Assembly: GCA_009869945.1 (NCBI GenBank)
Contig: WIXG01000487.1
Coordinates: 1-49,153 of the forward strand
Source: Mesaphorura yosii
Lineage: Eukaryota; Arthropoda; Collembola; Poduromorpha; Tullbergiidae
Length of the DNA stretch: 49,153 nucleotides
Reading direction: 5' to 3'
Positions within the stretch are counted from its first letter, which is position 1; every line of letters begins with the position of its first letter. The notes beneath the pieces were generated by a model. That model was not told the DNA's origin. It worked only from the letters and a program-made list of their open reading frames with translations, and did not search any database. Shown here piece by piece: positions 10,473 through 19,213 of this stretch. Made by a program: the position numbers and the translations under genes.

Positions 10473-10996
10473 GATTGAATAAATTCTATTCTATGCCATA
10501 CAAATTCGAGTGACAATAGGTCTCAATTTCTCAAATGCGCACCATATCGTTTTCATAACGCCATCACAAAGCGCGAGCATGTGACCTTCAAGGAATCCTT
10601 GCCCACATATTTATCGCTACGAATTTATAAAAGATGTAACATTCAGCGCACGGACGATTTTGTGGGCCGCGTCTTGACCGCGTCAGGAACTTCGATCGAA
10701 AAATCGTAACTTGGAAATTAGAAATATGGGTATTAAGTACTAAACTACTCACCAGTCCTCGCAATGACAACCAACTTGCAGCGTCCAATTCACGACAAAA
10801 AACTGAAGATCAGCCCTGAGCACGACGTAAAAAGGCTTAATTTAAACTGCTGCACACTTGACAACAATGCGGTTGAAGACCGCGATCACAAATGAGAAGC
10901 ATGCCGATGATGGCGAGCGTTGCGTGCGGAAGGGATGGAAAGTGAAGCAGGTACAGGCGACTCAATGCCAGTTCATGTTTCACTTTGACTTTGAAC
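10473..10996. other. No gene seen
   Basis: Intergenic sequence between the IR remnant and the pogo-like element. Only short random frames are present. I see no promoter or RNA gene I would defend. Confidence 0.55.
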
Positions 10997-11030
10997 TACC
11001 GTATTTATCCGTTTAATACGACAGGCTGGT

Positions 11031-11052
11031 ATAAGACGGCATGCCGTCTTAT
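11031..11052. repeat. Perfect 22-bp palindrome in transposon end
   Basis: 'ataagacggcatgccgtctt' plus 'at' is exactly self-complementary. It lies 33 bp inside the left end of the pogo-like element. The unit 'taagacggc' recurs at 11090-11098 and as 'taagacggg' near 12163, so it may be a transposase-binding site set. Confidence 0.7.
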
Positions 11053-11262
11053 TACGTTGTGATCCCATCAAAATTTAGGCATTGAAACAGTAAGACGGCA
11101 GGCCGAATTAGTACGGCAGGGGCATTTGCGACTGGTGTTGCAAGAACAAAGAATGGGTGACTGAAAGTGGGAAAGACATGAAAGACTGCTGCAGATTGTC
11201 TAGACTTGACACAATAAAGTTCGTCTGAATTGCTGATTAGTGTGACCGAATTTTTGACAATC

Positions 11263-11654
11263 ATGGAGCAAACTCCAACACCGAAGCGAAATCGGGCTTA
11301 TTCGCCAAAATTCAAGCTGGAAGTTCTCCAATACGCTGGAGAAAGCAGTGACAACAAGGCCAGTAAAGTATATAAGGTGCCACGTAGTGTGATTCCTGTT
11401 TGGAGGTCAAAGAAGGAAAATTATCAAGTGCAGCTTAATGGAGGTAATTTTTCTACTACACAAAACCATGGTGTTGGATGTAATGCATTTGAGGTGCGTT
11501 TGCAAATTTGTATGCAGGCGAGACAAGTGCAAAACGGAAGCGACTGGATGGTGGCGGTCGCAAATTGAAGTACAAAGAACTGGACGACGTATTGGCAGAC
11601 TGGGTCCTCGTCCGTTTTACAACCATGCTGCAACTTCAACTTCACTGTCGCTGA
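11263..11654 (+). CDS. CENP-B/pogo-type DNA-binding domain protein (truncated transposase)
   Basis: Exons 11263-11443 and 11518-11654 join in phase across a 74-bp GT-AG intron, giving 105 residues. Residues about 13-50 ('RAYSPKFKLEVLQYAGESSD', 'NKASKVYKVPRSVIPVWRSK') form the first helix-turn-helix of pogo/Tigger/CENP-B-type proteins. After the splice, 'KRKRLDGGGRKLKYKELDDV' followed by LADWV is the start of the second, CENPB-type helix-turn-helix. The protein then ends at a TGA with no catalytic domain. If expressed it would bind DNA only, which could make it a repressor of related elements; this is inference. An intact intron and open frame argue for recent activity. Confidence 0.7.
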
Positions 11655-11842
11655 TTTTACCGTTTAATCTCATGCTTCGTAAGTACTGTCACCGCTCGCA
11701 TCTTTTGAGAAGCGATAAGCTCGATATTCAACAACTTTTCATCTGAATTCATGAAGCAGTGTCCAATTGTGTTTAAAAAATAAACCGTGACACAAAGAGA
11801 GAATGGCGAATGCATAAGCACATAAAGATGTGCTAATAATTA

Positions 11843-12061
11843 AAGTTCTGTGGCACCACTAATGATTTAAATGGTGAAGAATACGACCGGATTAATTGCC
11901 TGTGCCCAGGGGAAGCCTGTGAAGAAGATTTCGAATTACTGAAGAGGAAGCAAAGTGACCTGGAAGACGTCTTACTGCTTGTGGAAGGCGACGCGGAAGA
12001 GGATTTTCACAGTATTGACGATGTAGATCTGGAATCTGACGAAGAATTAAATTTTGAATAA
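11843..12061 (+). pseudogene. C-terminal remnant of the pogo-like transposase
   Basis: The open frame starts 'KFCGTTNDLNGEEYDRINCL' and ends 'DVDLESDEELNFE' at a TAA (12059-12061). The FxxCG-I/T-xNDxxG motif followed by an acidic tail is typical of the end of pogo/Tigger transposases. The frame has no start codon of its own here. The DDE domain that should join it to the DNA-binding exons has been deleted. An AATAAA follows at about 12099. Confidence 0.6.
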
Positions 12062-12195
12062 TTTGGTGACTTTTGTACTAAATTTTTCGTATTAAAACAA
12101 TAAAACGGCATGTCGCGTTATTTCGTGGTGATCCCTCGAAAATCAGACATTTCAAACAATAAGACGGGTGCCGTATTACAAAGATAAATACGGTA

Positions 12196-12497
12196 TACGA
12201 AATTGAAGGAATATGAAGAATCCAAGTTCTCTCGGCGAGGGGAATTGCGAATCAGACAACATGACTCCATTCCACGGACATTATAACACGGATGGTGATT
12301 TATTTTCCCCTTTTTGATCCAACAAGTGTATCAGTCTGTCACATGATATAGTACGCTGAAATAAAATTCGTCTATATGCACGCACTCAAAGAAGAGAGTT
12401 CTGAATGTATCGAAATGTTTTACCTTAATGAGGTGATTATGTACACATACGAGAGACAGTAATAAAAGTAAAAGCCAAAATATTTTGAGGTCAAATT
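12196..12497. other. 3' flank of the IR gene, contains possible orphaned M3 codons
   Basis: No independent gene. On the minus strand, just past the IR stop codon, the same frame continues open for about 26 codons to a TAA near 12420 and is hydrophobic and aromatic ('YFGFYFYYCLSYVYIITSLR'), resembling a third membrane segment. Confidence 0.5.
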
Positions 12498-14431
12498 CTA
12501 AATAAATTTAATTGGGCTATGTGGTTCTCCTCTGCTTGTATTTTCAACTAGTCGATTCTCCCAGACCAGGTGATTATAATATGCTAAGGTCTTCTCCCAA
12601 AAGCCGTATACCCCTGACTCGACAAAGGCATTGATTGGTCTGGTCAAGAATCTCTGCACCCAATTTGTCGGCAAGGTCCACACACTGAAATCCACAAAGG
12701 GATATCCCGACCGCTCCAGTACGATCTGCTTGCGACCTTGAATTGCAACGCGTATAACGTGCAGAAACTGAGATGCATGTTCTTGTGGCTCCAACAGAAC
12801 AAAGTTGTGTGGTACTGTCATCTCTCCTTTGGTTGTGTTGATCGGATTTCCTGATAGAATGCCACGGAGGAATGGCGCGAAATAATTAAACGAGTTGAAA
12901 GTAATAGCACTCCCAATCGCCAGCACCGTCGAAGTCTTCTCCAATATCTGCTCGCATGGACGGCATCCTTGAAGCTTGGGCAAACCTTCTAGTGAGGGTA
13001 AAACTGTCAGGTTGACAGATTCTCTATTCGCTTTCCTTTCGGTGGTTGTTGCCGTTGAAAATATTTTGAAGTCACTTTCTGCCAACTCCTGCAACGTGTC
13101 GGGGACCACCGGGACGACTTGCTTAGTCATGAGTGCCGCCATGATGCCTGAGTAACCATTAGAGATAACGATGGTTCCAAGGAGCCAGAGAGCGAAAACG
13201 AAGAGGAATCGAGGACTGAAGCGTCGACAGGTGCAACCTTGGCCAACTAAACTTCCCACCAGATCCAGAAAGCAGAAGAACATGTCTTTCCAACCAGTTT
13301 GAACTTCCCGCTGTAGCAACCGGTAGCAGATTGCGAGGGTCATTATAGATAGCAATGTCAGGGTCCAAGTGGCTGCGTCCATAGCTATTAACAATGCGTG
13401 GATGTTCGAATTTTCGATGAATTGATTGTCCAAAGCGATACAAAACTTGTACGGCTCTCTCTTCAGGGCTATAATACTGGAGGCCCGGATCCCAAATTTT
13501 GATATCATATTATTTTTCAGCGAATATTCTGCGAAATAGCCTGTTAAGCCCTTTACTAATGAAATCATGTCCGTTGGTGCGTAGGAAATGTTCAATTCAT
13601 GCCGAAGTTGGATGAGCATGCAAATGGGGGGATGAAGGAAACCCTTGACCTTGATCGATGTTGCGGAGAATGAAAGCTCTCCACACGTTTCCGATTTGAG
13701 GGCAGACCAATAAAACATCAACTCTGAGTAAACGTGTTTGTAAACGAATAGAAAAGTGCTGGGTCTTGCCAGATGTACTCTGCGCCAAGCTGCATTTAAT
13801 TCCCTCTTGCTCTTCTGTTCCTCCGTCTTCAGGCGGTACCTTGAAATCATGCCGTCTTCGAGGATAGGGCCACAGATAAGGTTTATGTCACTCCCATTTG
13901 TAGCATCCTGTTCAAGAGTCACGCCACTGTAACCTGGACCCATCACAGCAAGCGTGATATAGAATGTCCTCTTGTCTGGCGGCAGTGTTTTCCCACTCAA
14001 GGTCGGAACTGCAATTGTGAAGTTGCTTGTATCCACTCTGTGAGGAAGACGATCATGACTCGGCACTGCGCGTGCTTCAAGTAATTACCCAATGGAAGCT
14101 GGCCGTTGCCTGGGTTGGAATCTTGATGGTGTGCTTTGAATTGTTTCAGACGCGTGCTCCAAAAGAAAGGTAGCATAGCTGGCATTCTCAGGTCATTGAA
14201 CAGGAGCAGGTAGTCCTCAAGGTCTAGGCTTCGCAGCAATGAGTCATCTTCCGTGTATCCTTCGAGTGTGACAACGCAGTCCTTGAATGGATGGCTAAGA
14301 AGCTGAACCACTTCGGGGAGCAATCGATTCGGCGCAGCTGATGCAATGCTTGATGATAATACATTGCAGGCAAGAAGAGACTGGAGGAGGAAGACACAAC
14401 CTTGTAATCTGACGAGATGACTCGCTCGCAT
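12498..14431 (-). CDS. Ionotropic receptor (divergent IR), probably lacking M3
   Basis: Two exons fit: 14431-14089 and 14008-12498, with an 80-bp GT-AG intron (g|gtaatt ... ttgcag|ttc), giving 617 residues in one frame. Without the intron the frame must shift near 14035. Residues 1-32 form a signal peptide (VRLQGCVFLLQSLLACNVL). The extracellular part carries the N-terminal and two ligand-binding lobes. M1 is near residues 322-345 ('IHALLIAMDAATWTLTLLSI'), a pore-loop region follows, and M2 is near 382-406 ('ALWLLGTIVISNGYSGIMAA', the IR equivalent of the SYTANLAAF region). The second lobe ends 'ESGVYGFWEKTLAYYNHL'. IRs normally continue into M3; here a TAG stops the frame just before it. Neighbouring IR remnants at 9951-10472 belong to the same family. 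IRs are chemosensory cation channels on sensory neurons. Confidence 0.75.
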
Positions 14432-14990
14432 CTTGCTTAATTTCTTAATTGGCAGCGGTTGAGATTACATTTCGCTGAATTCTTTGATCAAAAACTGCTC
14501 AATAGTTAACTGCTTCACGTTGCGATCCGATCGACCAGAACTGAATTTCGTGACTGGATTCTAAATTACTTCGGCGGTCTTCCAATGAGACCACTTCGAA
14601 TCCCACAGGATAACTTCTCTTTTCTCCTCCTCTCCTCACGACAACCTTATAAAACTTTCCAGAAAAGGTCGTTCGCAGTGCAGGAATTCCATAAATATTT
14701 AATCCACGTCCAGTTTTTACAATTTTTTTAAACTAGTTCACCGATCAATAAGGTCAATTGAGAAATGATTCATTTGCTGATATTCAATTCCAATCTATAT
14801 GCTGTACTGTTTGACAGATGGAGTGGACTTGTGGAGTAGCACTTTCGTGTGCATATGCAAGTAAAATAAATTATAAATTGTAACATATGACCGACTCTCT
14901 GATAAGATTTTATACATTTGAATTCAGGCAGTACGCAGTATGTTTCTGGCATCATTTCAATCTTAACTCCGCAAGAAAGGATCCGTAACT
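14432..14990. other. No gene seen
   Basis: Divergent intergenic region between the IR (leftward) and a kelch fragment (rightward). It is AT-rich and may hold promoters. A 'cttataaaac' motif lies at about 14645 in plus orientation. Confidence 0.45.
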
Positions 14991-14998
14991 TTACAAAC

Positions 14999-15308
14999 AT
15001 GCGAGTAAACTCTGCAGCAGTCCTTGTGTCATTCATTGTGGCTCTCGGCTGTGGGACCCTGTCTGTCCACGCTGACTGTTCACATTTGGTTGTGGCAATC
15101 ACCTCTCCCTGCGCCAGTCATCTTTCACTCTGCCGTCTACGATGGCGTCAACAGAGTATATATTCTGGGTGGCACTTCCGAACTGGTTGTGAAGTACTCT
15201 ATAGACTCTGGCGCCCTGGCTGTCATTGGACACTTCTCCGTGTTATTTTTTGGAGGTGCACCCTTGCTGCTCGGTGAAAACATCATTTGGTTCGAGTCAA
15301 GAGATTAA
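14999..15308 (+). pseudogene. 5' fragment of a kelch-ectodomain gene
   Basis: The ATG at 14999 starts a signal peptide (MRVNSAAVLVSFIVALGCGT). After a frame change near 15105 the sequence reads 'FHSAVYDGVNRVYILGGTSE', 'LVVKYSIDSGALAVIGHFSV' and 'FGGAPLLLGENIIWFESRD', then a stop. This matches blades 1-2 of the kelch kinase at 31096-34483 (HALVYDGEDSIFTIGGSSG ... CVVKYSIASGVVETVGLF ... MNGDEIVYIGGR). No later blades follow, so it is a truncated relative. The frame change could be a small intron but I find no convincing sites. Confidence 0.65.
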
Positions 15309-15508
15309 AGCCAGTTCCGTATTCATGATTGGCTTACGCAGGGAGACGGTACAGTCTGTTATGGAGTCGTACACGACCTAAGGTGGACCCACGTAGTCCA
15401 GGCGGCACCCCAGCCGTCGGGAGGCTTCAGGCGACTCCGCCGCATCGCTCCGTGAAAAGCTGAAGGCATTGGCGGCCAGTACGAAGATTCCTTGCGCTGT
15501 ATTCTGCT

Positions 15509-16021
15509 TCAGGACTTAGAAATGCATTTCTTTGCCCCGAGAGTCAATGTGGCAGTTGAGCAGCTTTGCATCCTGAAGTATTTGATCATGTCCAAATCAT
15601 CTCCGGTGAGGAACACATCATTTAGCAAGGTGGCCATGTGTGATTTGCGGCCGTGATCTTGAGAAACCTTTTAAATTGCGCGTTGGAATGTGTGGAAGTA
15701 CTGCCCCAGCTTGCCATGCTGTGCCGAGGTGGTTGCCTGATTCCTGGCTCTCCAATATTCTTCAATTAAAGCCACACGCTGGACAGGCTTCATGTCGAAT
15801 CTGGCATCTGACATCGAAACACCAAGCACAACTGCAATTACTTTGTAGCCATGTCGAATTGGTAGTCGCTCTGGATCTTCTTCCGGCGTTGGTGGTGGAA
15901 GCTTGGTGCAGAAATCTTGCAGTGGGGACAAGACATTTGATTTCAGTTCTTGATCGCAGTTTGGTCTCAGTTCATCACCAGAATCTGAAACGTCGTGGTA
16001 CAAAAGATCACAAGGGTTCAA
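15509..16021 (-). pseudogene. Unidentified decayed coding sequence
   Basis: One minus-strand frame runs 16021-15509 with a single TAA at 15671-15673. It reads 'DSGDELRPNCDQELKSNVLS', 'KLPPPTPEEDPERLPIRHGY', 'MKPVQRVALIEEYWRARNQA', the stop, then 'MATLLNDVFLTGDDLDMIKY'. The composition is protein-like and the length (170 codons with one stop) is unlikely by chance. I do not recognise the family; a transposon-derived or regulatory protein is possible. Confidence 0.4.
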
Positions 16022-16410
16022 ATATTCAACGACGAACGTGAGTGTAAAGTCTGAAGATTTGAGCCTTTTTTCTCCAACGACGCCGCGAGACTTTGTCAGG
16101 GTCGTACGGCTCTATGAGAACCCGGTAGCCGAGTATGATGTTTTGGAATCATTTAAGAACAGAGCAAGTTCCACCTCGGCTAGTAAAGCGCTGCAGCAGT
16201 GGCATAATTTAAACATGGGAATGTAGCCCGAAATAGAATTCTGTCCACGCAAAATTAAATGAAACTGTAAGCAGTGCAGTATAGTGCTTTTGTTGGCCTT
16301 TGGCCTTGGAAATGTGGCTGCCGACTTTGTAGGAATTTTTCCCACTTTCGATCCTGTCTTGTCGTTTTAGGATAATTCAAGAGCGGAAAGAATTCGACCC
16401 TGCCCGGGGA

Positions 16411-16644
16411 ATGCAGGAATTCTCTTCATTCGGCATTCGAATAGCAGCAGAATTTGATTTCCACCGAGTAGGATCATCCGTATCGTCTGAGAATAAGTGG
16501 ATGCTTCGGGCGCTGAGGCTATTCCAAATGAGAATTCGTTTCCTGTTTGACTACGACAAACTCACATTTATTAGCCTCACACAGGACGTCATACTGGGAA
16601 GAGTCATTATTGATCTCGTCTTGACGTTTAACAATCTGGGCTAA
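16411..16644 (+). pseudogene. Possible chemoreceptor C-terminal fragment
   Basis: Open frame of 77 codons. The second half, 'LRLFQMRIRFLFDYDKLTFI' then 'SLTQDVILGRVIIDLVLTFN', resembles the last exon of seven-transmembrane chemoreceptors (a short loop, then a final hydrophobic helix). There is no upstream membrane domain. Weak evidence. Confidence 0.25.
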
Positions 16645-16692
16645 ATGAATTGTACAGCGTATCGTAATCGTCAAAATAAACATTTTCCGTGA

Positions 16693-17196
16693 TTAAATTG
16701 ACAAATCAAGGCCGAATCGTAAACCGGATCCGATTCCTTGGCCACGTGGCCGTGCCCTCGCTTGTGCTTGTAGCGGTTGCACTGCAGCAGCAGCATTGCG
16801 AGGCCCGAGCCCGAAGACCGCATTGCGTGCGGCGAAGAAGCGCCTCTGAAAGAGGTTTGTAAGCCTGCTGAACATCGACGCAATGTACGGACGTCTCACT
16901 CCCATTTGAATCATGCCCGGTGGAGTGGGCACTCTGAGCTGGTAGAGAAACGGGCTCGGGTTCGGGTTCGGGTTCGGGCTCCGCTTCATGCGAGGCAAGG
17001 CTACAGGAGAAAGAAAATTTCTGCATTTACTCGCTGAAGACTTGACTCTTGGCAGAAACTTACTTTCATGTCGACTTTCGTCTTTGCCCACCGTTGCCGC
17101 TGCGCTCCAGCTAAATTGCTCCGAGAATGCAACCAGGAACAGAAACACGACCAGAAATGGCAAACGCGGAAGCCCCCGATTGGCTTTGGCGTTCAT
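16693..17196 (-). CDS. Small secreted protein with dibasic sites, possible peptide precursor
   Basis: Exons 17196-17064 and 17000-16693 join across a GT-AG intron of 63 bp (gaaa|gtaagt ... cctgtag|cct), giving 146 residues. A signal peptide (residues about 8-32, 'GLPRLPFLVVFLFLVAFSEQ') starts at the ATG at 17196. A 'RMKR' site is followed by an Asn-Pro tandem (SPNPNPNPSPFLYQLRVP), encoded by repeated 'gggttc' units on the plus strand. Then come 'MGVRRPYIASMFSRLTNLFQ', an RR pair and an Ala/Arg-rich tail ending 'GSGLRFGLDLSI'. The intron is a multiple of three and has no in-frame stop, so retaining it would add 21 residues. A processed neuropeptide or antimicrobial-type peptide is possible; I do not recognise a family. 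Confidence 0.5.
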   Translation of the reverse strand: MNAKANRGLPRLPFLVVFLFLVAFSEQFSWSAAATVGKDESRHESKFLPRVKSSASKCRNFLSPVALPRMKRSPNPNPNPSPFLYQLRVPTPPGMIQMGVRRPYIASMFSRLTNLFQRRFFAARNAVFGLGPRNAAAAVQPLQAQARARPRGQGIGSGLRFGLDLSI

Positions 17197-17584
17197 CGTG
17201 GATTTTCGGTGTGGATGTCGGCGTGATTGCTGCAAGCAAATGCTTGAATCGAGCACGACTGAAAATGACATCAAAGTTTTAAATCGCCGTCGTCGTCTCG
17301 TAAAGCCACAAGTGAAATTTTTTCAACGCATGAAATCACGTACGCGTACTCAGCAAAGCATGAGTACGTTTCTGTACGGCGTATTTGTGTAAGAAGAGGA
17401 AATGATGCTCAATTTGATTGTTGATTGTTGCTTGTTTATTGTCGATTAAGAATTTCAAATTGTTAAAATGTCTTCTTGTAATTCAATAGTAATAAATTCT
17501 TTGAAGAATGCTTAAATTAACCCGCCCGCCCGCCCTTCGCAGCCCACGAGCAAGGCCTTTGCATTGCGTTGTGGCTTCACGTGT

Positions 17585-17959
17585 TCATCGTTTCCCATAC
17601 GGCGACGCGAGCCCGATGGGCGCCACGCCACCCACGGCGACAGGGTTGTTGACTGTGTACCCGTAGCCTGTTCCGGGGTAGTAAAACGAGTATGCTGCTA
17701 ACGGAGCTGCGGGTCGGGCGAAGCCGATCGCTCCATAACCACCCGGCGCAGCAGCGGCAGCGACCGTCGCCTGTGCGGCCGCAGGTACGGCGGGGGCAGC
17801 AATGCCGACTGCTTGTCCTGCAAAATAACGTACGTGAGCTTAGGAAATGGCTTGAGCAAAGACTGCTCGACTTGGAAACCGAACCTCACCTCGCACGTAG
17901 ACGACGCCAGCGACGAGCAACATCGCCCAAATCAGCTTCCACACGTCGATTGTCGCCAT
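17585..17959 (-). CDS. Small Ala/Gly/Tyr-rich secreted protein
   Basis: Exons 17959-17890 and 17817-17585, GT-AG intron of 72 bp, 100 residues. The first exon is a signal peptide (MATIDVWKLIWAMLLVAGVV). The mature part is low complexity: 'AVGIAAPAVPAAAQATVAAA' then 'YGAIGFARPAAPLAAYSFYY' and 'GTGYGYTVNNPVAVGGVAPI', ending YGKR. This composition resembles small cuticular or eggshell structural proteins. The C-terminal GKR could also be an amidation and cleavage signal. A minus-strand AATAAA lies at 17435-17440, about 145 bp past the stop. Confidence 0.55.
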
Positions 17960-18049
17960 TTTAGATATCGCAAGATTCAGGCCAAATTTTAATTCAAAGC
18001 GCCGTCCGAGCACAGCTTCAGCCTTTCTGATCTGATTGAATTTTCTCAC

Positions 18050-19213
18050 CTGAACTCGATTTAAATACGAAATTGGGACAAATTCGCGGCGGCAGGTGCG
18101 TCATTGTCACCATTCGCATTCGCATGTACGCTGAGTGCAGAGAATCGTTTGTCACCAACTCGTCCATTGTTTCTCTACCGTGTTATTGTGTTGAGCGTCA
18201 CCAGTGAGGCAGGCAGGTGACAGTGACAAGTGTGGACTAGTTTTCCTCGATTCAGAGAATTGAGGTTCACAATTCCTACGGCCACGGCTGGAGCAGCTGA
18301 GCAGAAAACAGCTCGACATTGACATTGACTCAGACTCGCGCTCAATTAAAGCTCAATGAATCAAATCTGTCACACTACCTGGCTTGACTGCCTACCTGTT
18401 TCCCTTTCCGTTCCTGTCTGCCTGTGACTATGACTGCAGTTATGGCTGCAAATGACCCTGCCTGTCAATCAACCAACTGCAAAGCGATTTGCACCAGCTT
18501 CAGCTAGAGTGAGTCATGTTACCCATTGTTGTCGTTGTGGAATTGTTGTGAATTTTGCAATTTCGCCATAAATTACTAAAATTTTGGGGAAATTGACGTA
18601 GCAATTTCCAGGAATTTTGACTGGGCTGTCGAGATTTAGCCACACACGTCGAAATCCGAAGCCGCGCTGTGAATTCCACTCGTTTGGAATCGAGAGTAAG
18701 AATTTTGTGAATGGCGTAAATAGCAATCGTCAAGCGTCAGTCGCATATCGCATTGTCACAATTTGCATTTGTATTGACACGATTGCGTTTTCTGCAATCT
18801 CACATCCTCATGAACTCAAAGCTTGTAGCTCGCGAGTTACGAATCGCTGATCGTTTGTTTCGGGTCGCATGTGCCTGTTCATTGTCAATTGTGTGGCTTA
18901 CCGGCGTAGCGTAACGAGTAACGAGTGCGGTGAGTACATTTCCTCTACGAATTACCACTCATTCACTTTGCCACGATGGAAAATAGAACTTCAACCCTTT
19001 CTGACCGTTTTTTAAGGATTAAAAGACAGGACCAAAAATATCTCGCCTTGGGAGTCCATGAATGCATTTGGAATTCTTGGCCCAAAATAGCACGCACTCG
19101 GAACCCTTTTTACAAGCCCGGTCATTAGAATGAAATTCTTTTAATGCAAATCAATCACACAGCATTTTCAGCCTGGCTCGCGCTTTCGCTCGCTTCACTC
19201 TTTCGTGACGAAA
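18050..19213. other. Intergenic, no gene seen
   Basis: About 1.2 kb between the divergently oriented small secreted gene and the hemocyanin-family gene. It has TCA/CTG-rich stretches and repeated 'cctgtc'-type runs around 18390-18470. Only short overlapping frames with no recognisable content. Confidence 0.5.

Larger units (their letters stand above)
10999..12193 (+). mobile_element. Non-autonomous pogo/CENP-B-like DNA transposon
   Basis: The ends are inverted: 'CCGTATTTATC' at 10999 and 'GATAAATACGG' ending at 12193, each bordered by TA (10997-10998, 12194-12195), the target-site duplication of the Tc1/mariner/pogo superfamily. Similarity continues inward ('taatacg' on both sides). In addition, a block of about 75 bp near each end recurs in direct orientation ('gttgtgatcccatcaaaat' near 11056 against 'gtggtgatccctcgaaaat' near 12128). 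Inside are a CENP-B-type DNA-binding domain gene and the acidic end of a transposase. The catalytic DDE part is missing, so the element could move only with help in trans. Length is 1195 bp. Confidence 0.85.
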
